This document shows, one piece after another, positions 31,101 to 38,051 of a DNA stretch of 38,051 bases. The stretch is taken from assembly GCA_016209885.1 (NCBI GenBank), contig JACQVF010000053.1, positions 1 through 38,051 on the forward strand, written 5' to 3'. A program made the translations under genes and the position numbers. Source of the stretch: Gemmatimonadota bacterium (lineage in GTDB: Bacteria; Gemmatimonadota; Gemmatimonadetes; Longimicrobiales; Gaopeijiaceae). The notes under the pieces are model-generated. The model did not search any database and was not told where the DNA came from. It saw only the letters and a program-made list of their open reading frames with translations. Position 1 is the stretch's first letter. The number at the start of each line of letters is the position of its first letter.

Positions 31101-34100
31101 ATGAAGCGTGCCAGCTCGCTCGCGCGTGGTTGCGCCACCGTGTGTTGCACGGTGCTGGCCTCCACGTTCCTGGCAGTCTCGTCGGTCGGGGCGCAGACGA
31201 AGCTGCTGCGCTTCCCGGACATCCACGGGGACCGGGTCGTCTTCACGTACGCCGGCGATCTATGGATCGCCCCCGCCACAGGCGGCACGGCCATCCGGCT
31301 GACGGCTCATTCGGGACTCGAGCTGTTCGCGAAGTTCTCACCGGACGGGAAGTGGATCGCGTTCACCGGGCAGTACGACGGGGACGAGCAGGTCTACGTG
31401 ATGCCGGCGGCGGGCGGCGTGCCGAAGCAGCTCACGTTCTATCCGGCGCGGGGCCCGCTGGCCGAGCGCTGGGGTTATGACAACCAGGTCTACGGGTGGA
31501 CGCCGGATGGCGAGCGGATCCTCTTTCGCTCGTGGCGCGACGCGTGGACGCTGCCGGAGCCGCGCCTCTACACGGTCAGGGCGGCGGGCGGGCCCGCAGA
31601 GCCGCTCCCCATGCCGGTGGCGGGCGCGGGCGACTACGCGCCGGACGGCGAGAGCATCGTCTACTCGCCGGTCTTCCGCGACTTCCGCTCCGAGAAACGC
31701 TACGCTGGCGGGCAGGCGAACGACCTCTACGTCTTCGAGGTCGCGGCGAAGCACGCCCGGCGGATCACGGACCACGTGCGGGCGGACCGCGACCCCATGT
31801 GGAGCGGCGGCACGATCTACTTCAACTCGGACCGCGACGGAACGTTCAACCTTTATGCCTACGACGTGGCGCGCGGCACGACGGCACAGGTCACGCGGAG
31901 CCGGACGTGGGACGTGCGCTGGCCGAGCGCGGACGCGAGCGGGCACGTCGTCTTCGAGCTGGGAGGCGAGCTCGAGATCCTGGACGCCCGGACCGGTCAC
32001 GCGACGCCCATCTCCATTATGGTGCCGGATGACGGTGTCGCAGCCCGACCGGCCCGGCTGAACGCGGGCGACCGGGTCTCGGCCTTCGCCCTGAGCCCGA
32101 AGGGTGAGCGCGCGCTCTTCGTGGCCCGCGGCGATGTGTTCACCGCGCCGATCGAGCAGGGGCCGACCCGGAATCTCACTCGCTCGTCTGGTGTCCACGA
32201 CAAGCACGCGCGCTGGTCGCCGGACGGCGCCAGGATCGCGTTCATCTCCGATCGCACGGGCGAGGAGGAGCTGTACGTCGTGGCGCAGGATGGGAGCGGG
32301 GAGGCGCAGCAGCTTACCCGGGGCGGCAGAGCGATGCGCTACCCGCCGGCCTGGGCGCCGGACGGCAAGCGTCTCACCTTCTCGGACAAGGACGGGAAGC
32401 TGTACGTGCTCACCCTCGACGATCGCAGTCTTTCCGAGATCGCGGACGACCGTCGCGGCCAGATCCTCGATTACGCCTGGTCGCCCCGCGGGAACCATCT
32501 GGCGTTCAGCATGAGCGTCACCGAGGGGGTCCGGGCGATCTACATGTGGAGCGCCGAGGACGGGCGCGCGCGCCGCGTGACGGACTCCACGTTCACCGCG
32601 TACTCGCCGGCGTGGGAGCCGGACGGGAGCTACCTCTACTATCTGAGCGACCGGGAGTACGCGCCGCAGATCTCGTCCGTCGAGTGGAACTACGCGGGCA
32701 ACCGCACGACGCGCATCTACGCCATGGCGCTCCGTAGGGATGTCCAGCACCCGTTTCCGCCCCGCAGCGACGAGGTCGCGGTCGAGGGCGCGGACAGCGC
32801 GAGAGCCGGGCAGGGTGAGGGCGGGAAGGCCGGTTCGGGCGGACCCGCGAAGGGGCAGCAGGAGCCGGCCGCCGGCCAGGAGAAGGCAGAAGGTCCGGCG
32901 GCGCCGCTGCGGATCGATTTCGACGGGATCGCCTCCCGCGTCGCCATGGTCCCGCTGGAGGCGGAGAACATCTCGGAGCTCTCGGCCACGAAGGGCCACC
33001 TCCTCTACGCCGTGAGCGGCCCCTTCTACTACGGGCGCGAGAGCGACCGCAAGACCGCGCTCAGGATCTTCGCCTTCGAGGACCGGAAGGAGTCGACGCT
33101 CGCCGAGGACATCTCCGGCTACGCGCTCTCCGAGGACGGAAAGAAGGTGCTGGTGCGCCAGGGCCGGAGCTTCAGCCTCTACGATGCGAAGCCGAACGCC
33201 GGCTCATCCAAGAAGGCCGTTGCCACCACGGGCCTCGCCGTCGACCGCGTCCCGCGGGAAGAGTGGGCGCAGATCTTCGACGAGGTGTGGCGCCGCTACC
33301 GTGACTTCTTCTACGCGGAGAACATGCACGGGTACGACTGGGAGGCGCTCGGCCGGCAATACCGCCCGCTCCTGGCCCATGTCGCCCACCGCTCGGACCT
33401 GAACTACGTGATCTCGGAGATGGTCGCCGAGCTGACGGTGCAGCACGCCTACATCGCCGGCGGCGACTGGACCGCGCCCGAACGGCCGAAGGTGGCGCTC
33501 GCCGGCGCGCGCTTCGAGCGCGATCCCGCCAGCGGCCGCTTCCGCATCGCGAAGATCTTCCGGGGTCAGAATGAGGAGCCGATCTACCGGTCGCCGCTCA
33601 CGGAGATCGGCGTAAACGTCTCCGAGGGCGATTACGTCCTCGCCATCGACGGCGAGGAGCTGCGGGGTGACGACGACCCCTACAGGCTGCTGCGGCACCA
33701 GGCGGAGCGTCCGGTCACCTTCACGGTGAACGGCGTGCCGCGCATGGAGGGCGCCCGCACCGTCACCTTCCAGCCGATCACGAGCGAGAGCGACCTCGTC
33801 TATCTGGAGTGGGTGACGCGGAACCGGCAGCGGGTGGACAGCCTGAGCGGCGGGCGGGTCGGCTACCTGCACGTGCCCGACATGGGCGCCGCCGGCATTC
33901 GTGAGTTCATCAAGGGGTTCTACCCGCAGATCCGCAAGGACGCGCTCATCGTGGATGTGCGCGCGAACGGGGGCGGCAACGTCTCCCAGATGCTCATCGA
34001 GCGGCTGCGCCGCGACCTCCTGGCCACGGGCTTCTCGCGCACGAACGACGAGGCGACAACCTACCCGTACACGGTCTTCACGGGCGCCATGGTGACGATC

Positions 34101-34463
34101 CTCAACGAGAACTCGGCGTCCGACGGCGACATCTTTCCGGCGATGTTCCGGCAGGCGGGGCTGGGACCCCTCATCGGCGTGCGCTCGAGGGGCGGCGTCG
34201 TGGGGATCACGAACCGCGGCAATCTGATCGACGGCGGCGTCGTGAACGTTCCCGAGTTCGGGTTCGCGAGCAGGGACGGGAAGTGGATCATCGAGGGGTA
34301 CGGCGTGGACCCGGACATCGTCGTGGAGAACGACGTGCAGTCCGTGCTCGCGGACCGCGACCCGCAGCTCGAGCGCGCGATCGAGGAGGCGCTCCGCCTG
34401 ATGAAGGAGAAGCCGGCGGCGCTCCCGAAGCGGCCGGCGCCACCGGTGAAGATGAAGCGGTAG
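31101..34463 (+). CDS. Tricorn-like protease (S41 family), exported
   Basis: 1120 residues, close to the roughly 1070 of archaeal Tricorn plus a signal peptide (TVCCTVLASTFLAVSSVGAQ). Two N-terminal propellers (about 30-600) carry WD40-like PD40 repeats such as FSPDGKWIAFTGQYDGDEQ and WSPDGARIAFISDRTGEEE. A Gly/Gln/Ala-rich linker (about 565-605), a helical region, a PDZ-type segment (about 820-900) and the catalytic S41 domain follow. Catalytic candidates are H782 (VQHAYIAGG), nucleophile S1007 (SASDGDIFP) and E1065 (IEGYGVDPDI). The residue before the His is Gln, where Thermoplasma Tricorn has Ser. GGAG lies 10 nt before this ATG and 7 nt before an adjacent in-frame GTG at 31098, which may be the real start. 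It probably degrades peptides in the periplasm. Confidence 0.93.
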   Translation: MKRASSLARGCATVCCTVLASTFLAVSSVGAQTKLLRFPDIHGDRVVFTYAGDLWIAPATGGTAIRLTAHSGLELFAKFSPDGKWIAFTGQYDGDEQVYVMPAAGGVPKQLTFYPARGPLAERWGYDNQVYGWTPDGERILFRSWRDAWTLPEPRLYTVRAAGGPAEPLPMPVAGAGDYAPDGESIVYSPVFRDFRSEKRYAGGQANDLYVFEVAAKHARRITDHVRADRDPMWSGGTIYFNSDRDGTFNLYAYDVARGTTAQVTRSRTWDVRWPSADASGHVVFELGGELEILDARTGHATPISIMVPDDGVAARPARLNAGDRVSAFALSPKGERALFVARGDVFTAPIEQGPTRNLTRSSGVHDKHARWSPDGARIAFISDRTGEEELYVVAQDGSGEAQQLTRGGRAMRYPPAWAPDGKRLTFSDKDGKLYVLTLDDRSLSEIADDRRGQILDYAWSPRGNHLAFSMSVTEGVRAIYMWSAEDGRARRVTDSTFTAYSPAWEPDGSYLYYLSDREYAPQISSVEWNYAGNRTTRIYAMALRRDVQHPFPPRSDEVAVEGADSARAGQGEGGKAGSGGPAKGQQEPAAGQEKAEGPAAPLRIDFDGIASRVAMVPLEAENISELSATKGHLLYAVSGPFYYGRESDRKTALRIFAFEDRKESTLAEDISGYALSEDGKKVLVRQGRSFSLYDAKPNAGSSKKAVATTGLAVDRVPREEWAQIFDEVWRRYRDFFYAENMHGYDWEALGRQYRPLLAHVAHRSDLNYVISEMVAELTVQHAYIAGGDWTAPERPKVALAGARFERDPASGRFRIAKIFRGQNEEPIYRSPLTEIGVNVSEGDYVLAIDGEELRGDDDPYRLLRHQAERPVTFTVNGVPRMEGARTVTFQPITSESDLVYLEWVTRNRQRVDSLSGGRVGYLHVPDMGAAGIREFIKGFYPQIRKDALIVDVRANGGGNVSQMLIERLRRDLLATGFSRTNDEATTYPYTVFTGAMVTILNENSASDGDIFPAMFRQAGLGPLIGVRSRGGVVGITNRGNLIDGGVVNVPEFGFASRDGKWIIEGYGVDPDIVVENDVQSVLADRDPQLERAIEEALRLMKEKPAALPKRPAPPVKMKR

Positions 34464-34475
34464 GGCCTTTCGCCA

Positions 34476-34491
34476 CGCCACGACCGTGGCG
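34476..34491. terminator. Hairpin between converging genes
   Basis: CGCCAC (34476-34481) and GTGGCG (34486-34491) form a perfect 6-bp stem with a 4-nt loop in the 37-nt gap between the stops of the Tricorn-like gene and the gene on the opposite strand. It may end transcription from both sides, though no T-run is present. Confidence 0.45.
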
Positions 34492-34500
34492 CCGGCGCGT

Positions 34501-35157
34501 CTAGCGGTAGCCGACGCCCACCAGGATGTGGAACGCCGCGTTCGGCACGTCCGCGTGCCCGCCGGCCACGGGCACACGGGCGTAGGCGGCGGTGGCTTTC
34601 GTCTCCGCGAGCACGCGGATCCGGCCGCGGCCCAGGAGCGGTCGGGTCGCGGCGAGCTCGACGGCCGGGCCGGAGAGGTAGTAGCCGACACCGAAGACGC
34701 CGCCATCCTCCCGCAGGCGTCGTCCCCTCACGGTGGATTCGGGGTGTGCGAGCACGACGCCCGCGCCCGCGCGCACGGCGAAGCCGCGCCCAAGCCACGC
34801 GTGACTCGCGAAAACGAGATTGTATCCATGGGTCACGGAGAAGCGTTCGATCTCCGGCAGCGGGTTCCGCAGGTGGAGCTTGTGATGCACGAGCTCGATC
34901 TCCCAGTGCGATTCGTCCCCGCCTGCCGCCACGCGGACTGCGTAGTAGATCGGCGCCTCGATGGCGCGGGTGGCGTAACGCGCGGTAAGTCGCAGCGCGG
35001 ATTCTCCCCGCTGCTGGATGCGCAGCAGGCTGGGCACGTTGAAGGCGGATCCACCGAAGAGCTCGAGGTGCACCTGGGCCGTGGCGTCCTGCACCCGCAG
35101 GCCCAGCACGGCCAGCGGAACCAGGGCGGCGGCGCCGCGCCATAGGGCCGGAATCAT
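34501..35157 (-). CDS. Exported beta-barrel-like protein of unknown function
   Basis: 218 residues. A signal peptide (hydrophobic LWRGAAALVPLAVLGLRV, cleavage near ATAQ) is followed by alternating beta strands rich in aromatic and small residues (for example YNLVFASHAWLGRGFAVRAGAGVVLAH, cited by its ends YNLVF and GVVLAH). It ends HILVGVGYR, like a small outer-membrane barrel. The segment HHKLHLRNPLPEIERFSVTH is the most distinctive part. I cannot assign a named family or enzyme activity. The ATG at 35157 has GGA 7 nt upstream; an in-frame GTG at 35169 is an alternative. It is divergent from the D-aminoacylase gene. Confidence 0.75.
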   Translation of the reverse strand: MIPALWRGAAALVPLAVLGLRVQDATAQVHLELFGGSAFNVPSLLRIQQRGESALRLTARYATRAIEAPIYYAVRVAAGGDESHWEIELVHHKLHLRNPLPEIERFSVTHGYNLVFASHAWLGRGFAVRAGAGVVLAHPESTVRGRRLREDGGVFGVGYYLSGPAVELAATRPLLGRGRIRVLAETKATAAYARVPVAGGHADVPNAAFHILVGVGYR

Positions 35158-35233
35158 CGCAGGTTCCACTTGCCAGATTCGCCTCCTCCCCCGAAGTTAA
35201 AGTCCCCATTCCTTCCAACACCGAGGTAGGCCC

Positions 35234-36988
35234 ATGCGATCCACATCTCTCGCCGGAACCCGGGTCGCCGTGGTTTTCCGGACTCTGGTCTCCGTTAATC
35301 TCAGTTCGCTTCTGGTGGCAGCGTGCTCGGCGCCCGCGGCGGGTCCCGGGACGTCCGCGGAGCAGCCGCTCGATGTGCTCATCAAGGGTGGGCGCGTCGT
35401 GGACGGCACGGGTAGCCCGTGGTTCCGGGCTGACGTCGGCATCGCGGGTGGGCGGATCGTTGCCATAGGCAACCTGGCCGACCGTCCCGCGAAGACGGTC
35501 ATCGACGCGGCGGGGCACTTCGTGACGCCCGGATTCATCGACATGCACACCCACTCCGACCTATCGCTCCTCAAGGATGGGCGCGGCCTGAGCAAGATTC
35601 TCCAGGGCGTGACCACGGAGGTCATTGGCGAGGGCGGGTCGGTGGCGCCACGGCGTCCGGAGATGGACGGCGGGCGCGGCTCCTACGGGATTCAGCCGGA
35701 CTGGGCGACGCTCCGCGAGTACCTCGACCGGCTGGCGGCGTCCGGGACCTCCGGGAACGTGATGTCGTACATCGGTGCGGGCCAGCTCCGCCGTTACGTG
35801 ATTGGTGAAGAGCACCGGAAGCCGACGCCGGAGGAGCTGGAGGAGATGAAGCGGCTGCTGGCGCAGGGGATGGAGGACGGCGCCGCGGGGCTGGTGACTG
35901 CGCTCGAGACGCCGGGCCAGCCCGATCCCGGCGACTCGGTGGCCGGTACGGACGAGCTGGTAGAGCTGGCCAAGGTCGTAGGCGGCTACGGCGGCATGTA
36001 CGCCAGCCATATCCGCGACCAGGGCGTCCGCCTGGTCGAGTCCATCGAGGAGGCGGCCACGATCGGCGAGCGGGCCGGCGTGCGAGTCGAGGTCTTTCAT
36101 CTGAAAGCGGCGGGCCGGCCGTACAAGGGGAAGATGAAGGAGGCGCTCGCGGCGATCGAGGCGGCGCGCCGCCGCGGCGTGGACATCCTGGCGAACCAGT
36201 ACCCCTACATCGCGGCGGCCCATGGGATGACCACGGAGGTCCCGCGCTGGGCGCACGAAGGCGGGCGCCAGAAGTTCCTCGAGCGGCTAGCTGACCCCGA
36301 GCTGCGGCCGCGCATCAAGCGCGAGGTCACGGCGTACATGACCGGGAAGTACTACAACGAACCGGAGGGCAAGACCGGCTTCGATGCGCTCATGGTGTCC
36401 TCGGTGCCGAAGACCCCCGAGCGCTACGTCGGGAAGACGATCGGCCAGATCGCGCGCGAGCAGGGGAAGGCGCCGGACGACATGGTTCTCGACCTGCTCA
36501 TCGAGCAGGACGGCGACGTGGGCCTCGTCATGTTCTACATGTCCGAAGACGACGTGCGGCGGGGGCTCCAGAGCCCGCTGGTCAGCGTCGGCTCCGACGG
36601 CACCGCCGGCTCGCCCGAGTTCGGCGGCCAGCCGCACCCCCGGTGGTACGGCACCTTCGCGCGGGTGCTGGGCCACTACGCGCGCGATCTGGGGACTCTG
36701 AGGATGGAGGAGGCGGTCCGGAAGATGACCTCGATGCCGACCCAGCACATGGGGATCCTGGACCGGGGGATCATCCGCGAGGGGATGTGGGCAGACGTCG
36801 TGGTCTTTGACCCGGATCGCATCATCGACCGGGCTACGTTCACCCAGCCGCACCAGTACGCGGACGGCATCGATTACGTGCTGGTGAACGGCGTGGTGGT
36901 CGCCGACCACGGGCAGCACACGGGTGCGTTCCCGGGACGGCCGCTCTACGGGCCGGGACGGCGGGAGGTTGCCCGGGCGGCGCAGTGA
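35234..36988 (+). CDS. N-acyl-D-amino-acid deacylase (D-aminoacylase) family lipoprotein
   Basis: 584 residues. The amidohydrolase metal motif is HTHSD (H105, H107), preceded by VIDAAGHFVTPGFIDM. Further family blocks are EVFHLKAAGRP, ILANQYPYIAAAHGMT, VSVGSDGTAGSPEFGGQPHP and the C-terminal GMWADVVVFDPDRI. The family removes acyl groups from N-acyl-D-amino acids or acts on related D-amides. The N-terminus has a hydrophobic stretch and lipobox LVAAC (C31), so the enzyme is probably membrane-anchored outside the cytosol. The ATG has GAGGT about 6 nt upstream. It is divergent from the beta-barrel-like gene, with only about 75 nt between. Confidence 0.91.
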   Translation: MRSTSLAGTRVAVVFRTLVSVNLSSLLVAACSAPAAGPGTSAEQPLDVLIKGGRVVDGTGSPWFRADVGIAGGRIVAIGNLADRPAKTVIDAAGHFVTPGFIDMHTHSDLSLLKDGRGLSKILQGVTTEVIGEGGSVAPRRPEMDGGRGSYGIQPDWATLREYLDRLAASGTSGNVMSYIGAGQLRRYVIGEEHRKPTPEELEEMKRLLAQGMEDGAAGLVTALETPGQPDPGDSVAGTDELVELAKVVGGYGGMYASHIRDQGVRLVESIEEAATIGERAGVRVEVFHLKAAGRPYKGKMKEALAAIEAARRRGVDILANQYPYIAAAHGMTTEVPRWAHEGGRQKFLERLADPELRPRIKREVTAYMTGKYYNEPEGKTGFDALMVSSVPKTPERYVGKTIGQIAREQGKAPDDMVLDLLIEQDGDVGLVMFYMSEDDVRRGLQSPLVSVGSDGTAGSPEFGGQPHPRWYGTFARVLGHYARDLGTLRMEEAVRKMTSMPTQHMGILDRGIIREGMWADVVVFDPDRIIDRATFTQPHQYADGIDYVLVNGVVVADHGQHTGAFPGRPLYGPGRREVARAAQ

Positions 36989-37145
36989 CGGCAGGTCGTC
37001 CGCCTGGCCGCGGCGGGCCGCGTGCGGAAGGGGGTCTCTTGTGGCAGGCACTTCGCCGACGCGCTTGCTGCACTCGATGCATTCGGCGGCTTGAAGTCGC
37101 CGACCCGGTGCGGGCGCGTATTTGGGGGCGATGGGAAGATCCCTC

Positions 37146-37550
37146 ATGGCAAAGCGTAACAAGCGACTGATCGTCGTGGGCGATCGGGTCCTCATCGCTC
37201 CCGAGGAGGGTGAAGAGCGCACGCGGGTCGGCCTCTACCTGCCCGCCAGCGCGGTGGACAGCCAGGCGGTGCAGGGAGGTACCGTTGTGGCCAGGGGCCC
37301 GGGCACGCCCATCTCTGCGCCGACCGAGCTGGACGAGGAGCCCTGGAAGATCAGTGCGGGCGAGCCTCGCTACCTGCCGGTACAGGCGCAGGTGGGGGAT
37401 TACGCTATCTTCTTCCGCAAGGCTGCCGTGGAGATCACCTTCGAGGGGAAGAAGTATCTCGTGGTGCCCCAGGCGGCGATCCTCACCCTCGTCCGCGAGG
37501 ACGCGCCGCGGGGTGGAGGTGGGAGCGAGATCCTGGACGAGATTCTGTAG
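37146..37550 (+). CDS. GroES/Cpn10-like co-chaperone protein
   Basis: 134 residues against about 95 for standard GroES. The Cpn10 fold is recognisable from LIVVGDRVLIAPEE, GGTVVARGPG, VQAQVGDYAIFFRKAAVEI and KKYLVVPQAAILTLV. The region of the GroEL-binding mobile loop reads EERTRVGLYLPASAVDS, with VGLYLP where GroES has GGIVL. An insert of about 20 residues (ISAPTELDEEPWKISAGEP) enlarges the middle, and a Gly-rich tail is added. No groEL is adjacent. The ATG at 37146 has GGAAG 7 nt upstream; an ATG at 37131 is an alternative. It may be a second, divergent co-chaperonin. Confidence 0.85.
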   Translation: MAKRNKRLIVVGDRVLIAPEEGEERTRVGLYLPASAVDSQAVQGGTVVARGPGTPISAPTELDEEPWKISAGEPRYLPVQAQVGDYAIFFRKAAVEITFEGKKYLVVPQAAILTLVREDAPRGGGGSEILDEIL

Positions 37551-37930
37551 CGGGTGAGCGGGCGCGGGTGGCTATCCGCTGAGCCTGCCATGATAGGCTG
37601 CAGTGCCGAGCAGCATAAACCCCCGCAAAGCTGTGGCGTCGCTTGCACCAAGTGCGCGCGAAACAGGGAAATCCCACAGGCAGGTTAGCATCTGGTGCGC
37701 GTGATAGCCCGCCGCTACGTTTGCCCTGATATGCAGTTCGGTCCATTTCTTGTTGAACTAAACCGCTGCGCGGTAGGGTGGTGGGGCTGAGTCGCTTCCC
37801 GTAGGGTTCTCTTTTCCAGAGCCGTGGCGTCAAGGCGCGGCGGGGCTAGCCTGCCTCGTGGTGGGGTGCAGTGTTTCTGGTGATCGCAGGAACCTGTCAC
37901 CTTCACGACGGAGGCGAGCATGACCCCGTC
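37551..37930. other. Non-coding region before the recombinase fragment
   Basis: 380 nt with no recognised gene. It is less GC-rich than its surroundings in part (about 37690-37760). A hairpin AGCCT/AGGCT (37582-37586 and 37595-37599) lies shortly after the GroES-like gene and may end its transcript. The frame of the recombinase is open from 37850 but shows no family similarity before about 37928. Confidence 0.45.
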
Positions 37931-38051
37931 ATGTACGCGGCCGGGCTGCGCCTGATGGAGGCGCTACACCTGCGCGTGGCGGATGTCGACAGCACCCGCC
38001 CCTGTCTGCGCGTGGCTCAGGGCAAGGGCCAGAAGGATCGCTACACCTTGC
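37931..38051 (+). CDS. Tyrosine recombinase/integrase, partial (possibly a broken gene)
   Basis: About 40 residues are readable to the window end: they include MYAAGLRLMEALHLRVADVD and LRVAQGKGQKDRYTL. This is the start of the catalytic domain of integron-type and phage-type tyrosine recombinases. It has the catalytic Arg in AGLRLME and the first conserved Lys region in GKGQKDR. The N-terminal core-binding domain that should precede it is missing: upstream frames are closed by a TAG at 37847-37849 and show no similarity. So the gene is either 5'-truncated or has a frameshift. The remaining catalytic residues lie outside the window. Confidence 0.75.
   Translation, partial: MYAAGLRLMEALHLRVADVDSTRPCLRVAQGKGQKDRYTL

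Noticed and set aside
37060..37095. CIRCE heat-shock operator before the GroES-like gene
   Set aside because: GCACTC is followed by 9 nt, but the right half GAGTGC is not present (GGCGGC instead).

Overview
The window is a GC-rich bacterial chromosome segment with dense, mostly intact genes on both strands, frequent GTG/TTG starts and many exported proteins. No rRNA, tRNA or CRISPR array was seen. The gene mix (sortilin-like propeller protein, Tricorn-type protease, paired M16 proteases, TonB receptor, D-aminoacylase and hydantoinase-type amidohydrolases, KtrB and Kup) resembles Gemmatimonadota or a related soil/aquatic lineage. That placement is inference from gene content only, because no phylogenetic marker is present.

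Layout, left to right. At 1-298 (-) is a Uma2-type gene cut by the window edge. At 489-4920 (-) are a secreted sortilin-like beta-propeller protein and, downstream of it, a cyclic amidohydrolase, read from a promoter at 5017-5045. At 5138-8274 (-) a HEAT-repeat protein is translationally coupled to an HD-GYP phosphodiesterase, behind a good sigma70-type promoter at 8324-8352. At 8485-10072 (-) a membrane histidine kinase overlaps a lone receiver protein. At 10251-12210 (-) metY is followed by a CoA-binding protein, with a roughly 155-nt leader upstream. An MBL-fold hydrolase (UPF0173) follows at 12668-13339 (+).

13550-19375 (+) holds a zinc M16 protease, a second M16 subunit that lacks the zinc motif and has an extra C-terminal domain, and a TonB-dependent receptor. 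This resembles the logic of Fus-type protein import and processing. 19501-25522 (+) is a potassium module: KdpE-like regulator, shortened KdpD-like kinase, KtrB/TrkH-type channel and Kup. No KdpFABC pump genes and no KtrA/TrkA gate gene lie beside them. A class-C-type serine hydrolase lipoprotein follows at 25661-26848.

The stretch 26849-28372 is accessory-like: it is poor in genes except for a vapBC toxin-antitoxin pair (-), whose promoter lies inside a 30-bp imperfect palindrome. Then come D-cysteine desulfhydrase (+), an MFS exporter (-), a 1120-residue Tricorn-like protease (+), a small beta-barrel-like exported protein (-), a D-aminoacylase-family lipoprotein (+) and a GroES-like protein (+). 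The right edge has about 380 nt of apparent non-coding DNA followed by part of a tyrosine recombinase running off the window.

Two themes recur. One is exported peptide and D-amino-acid degradation (M16 pair, Tricorn, D-aminoacylase, hydantoinase family, serine hydrolase, DcyD). The other is signalling and ion homeostasis (HD-GYP, two kinase/regulator pairs, K+ transport).
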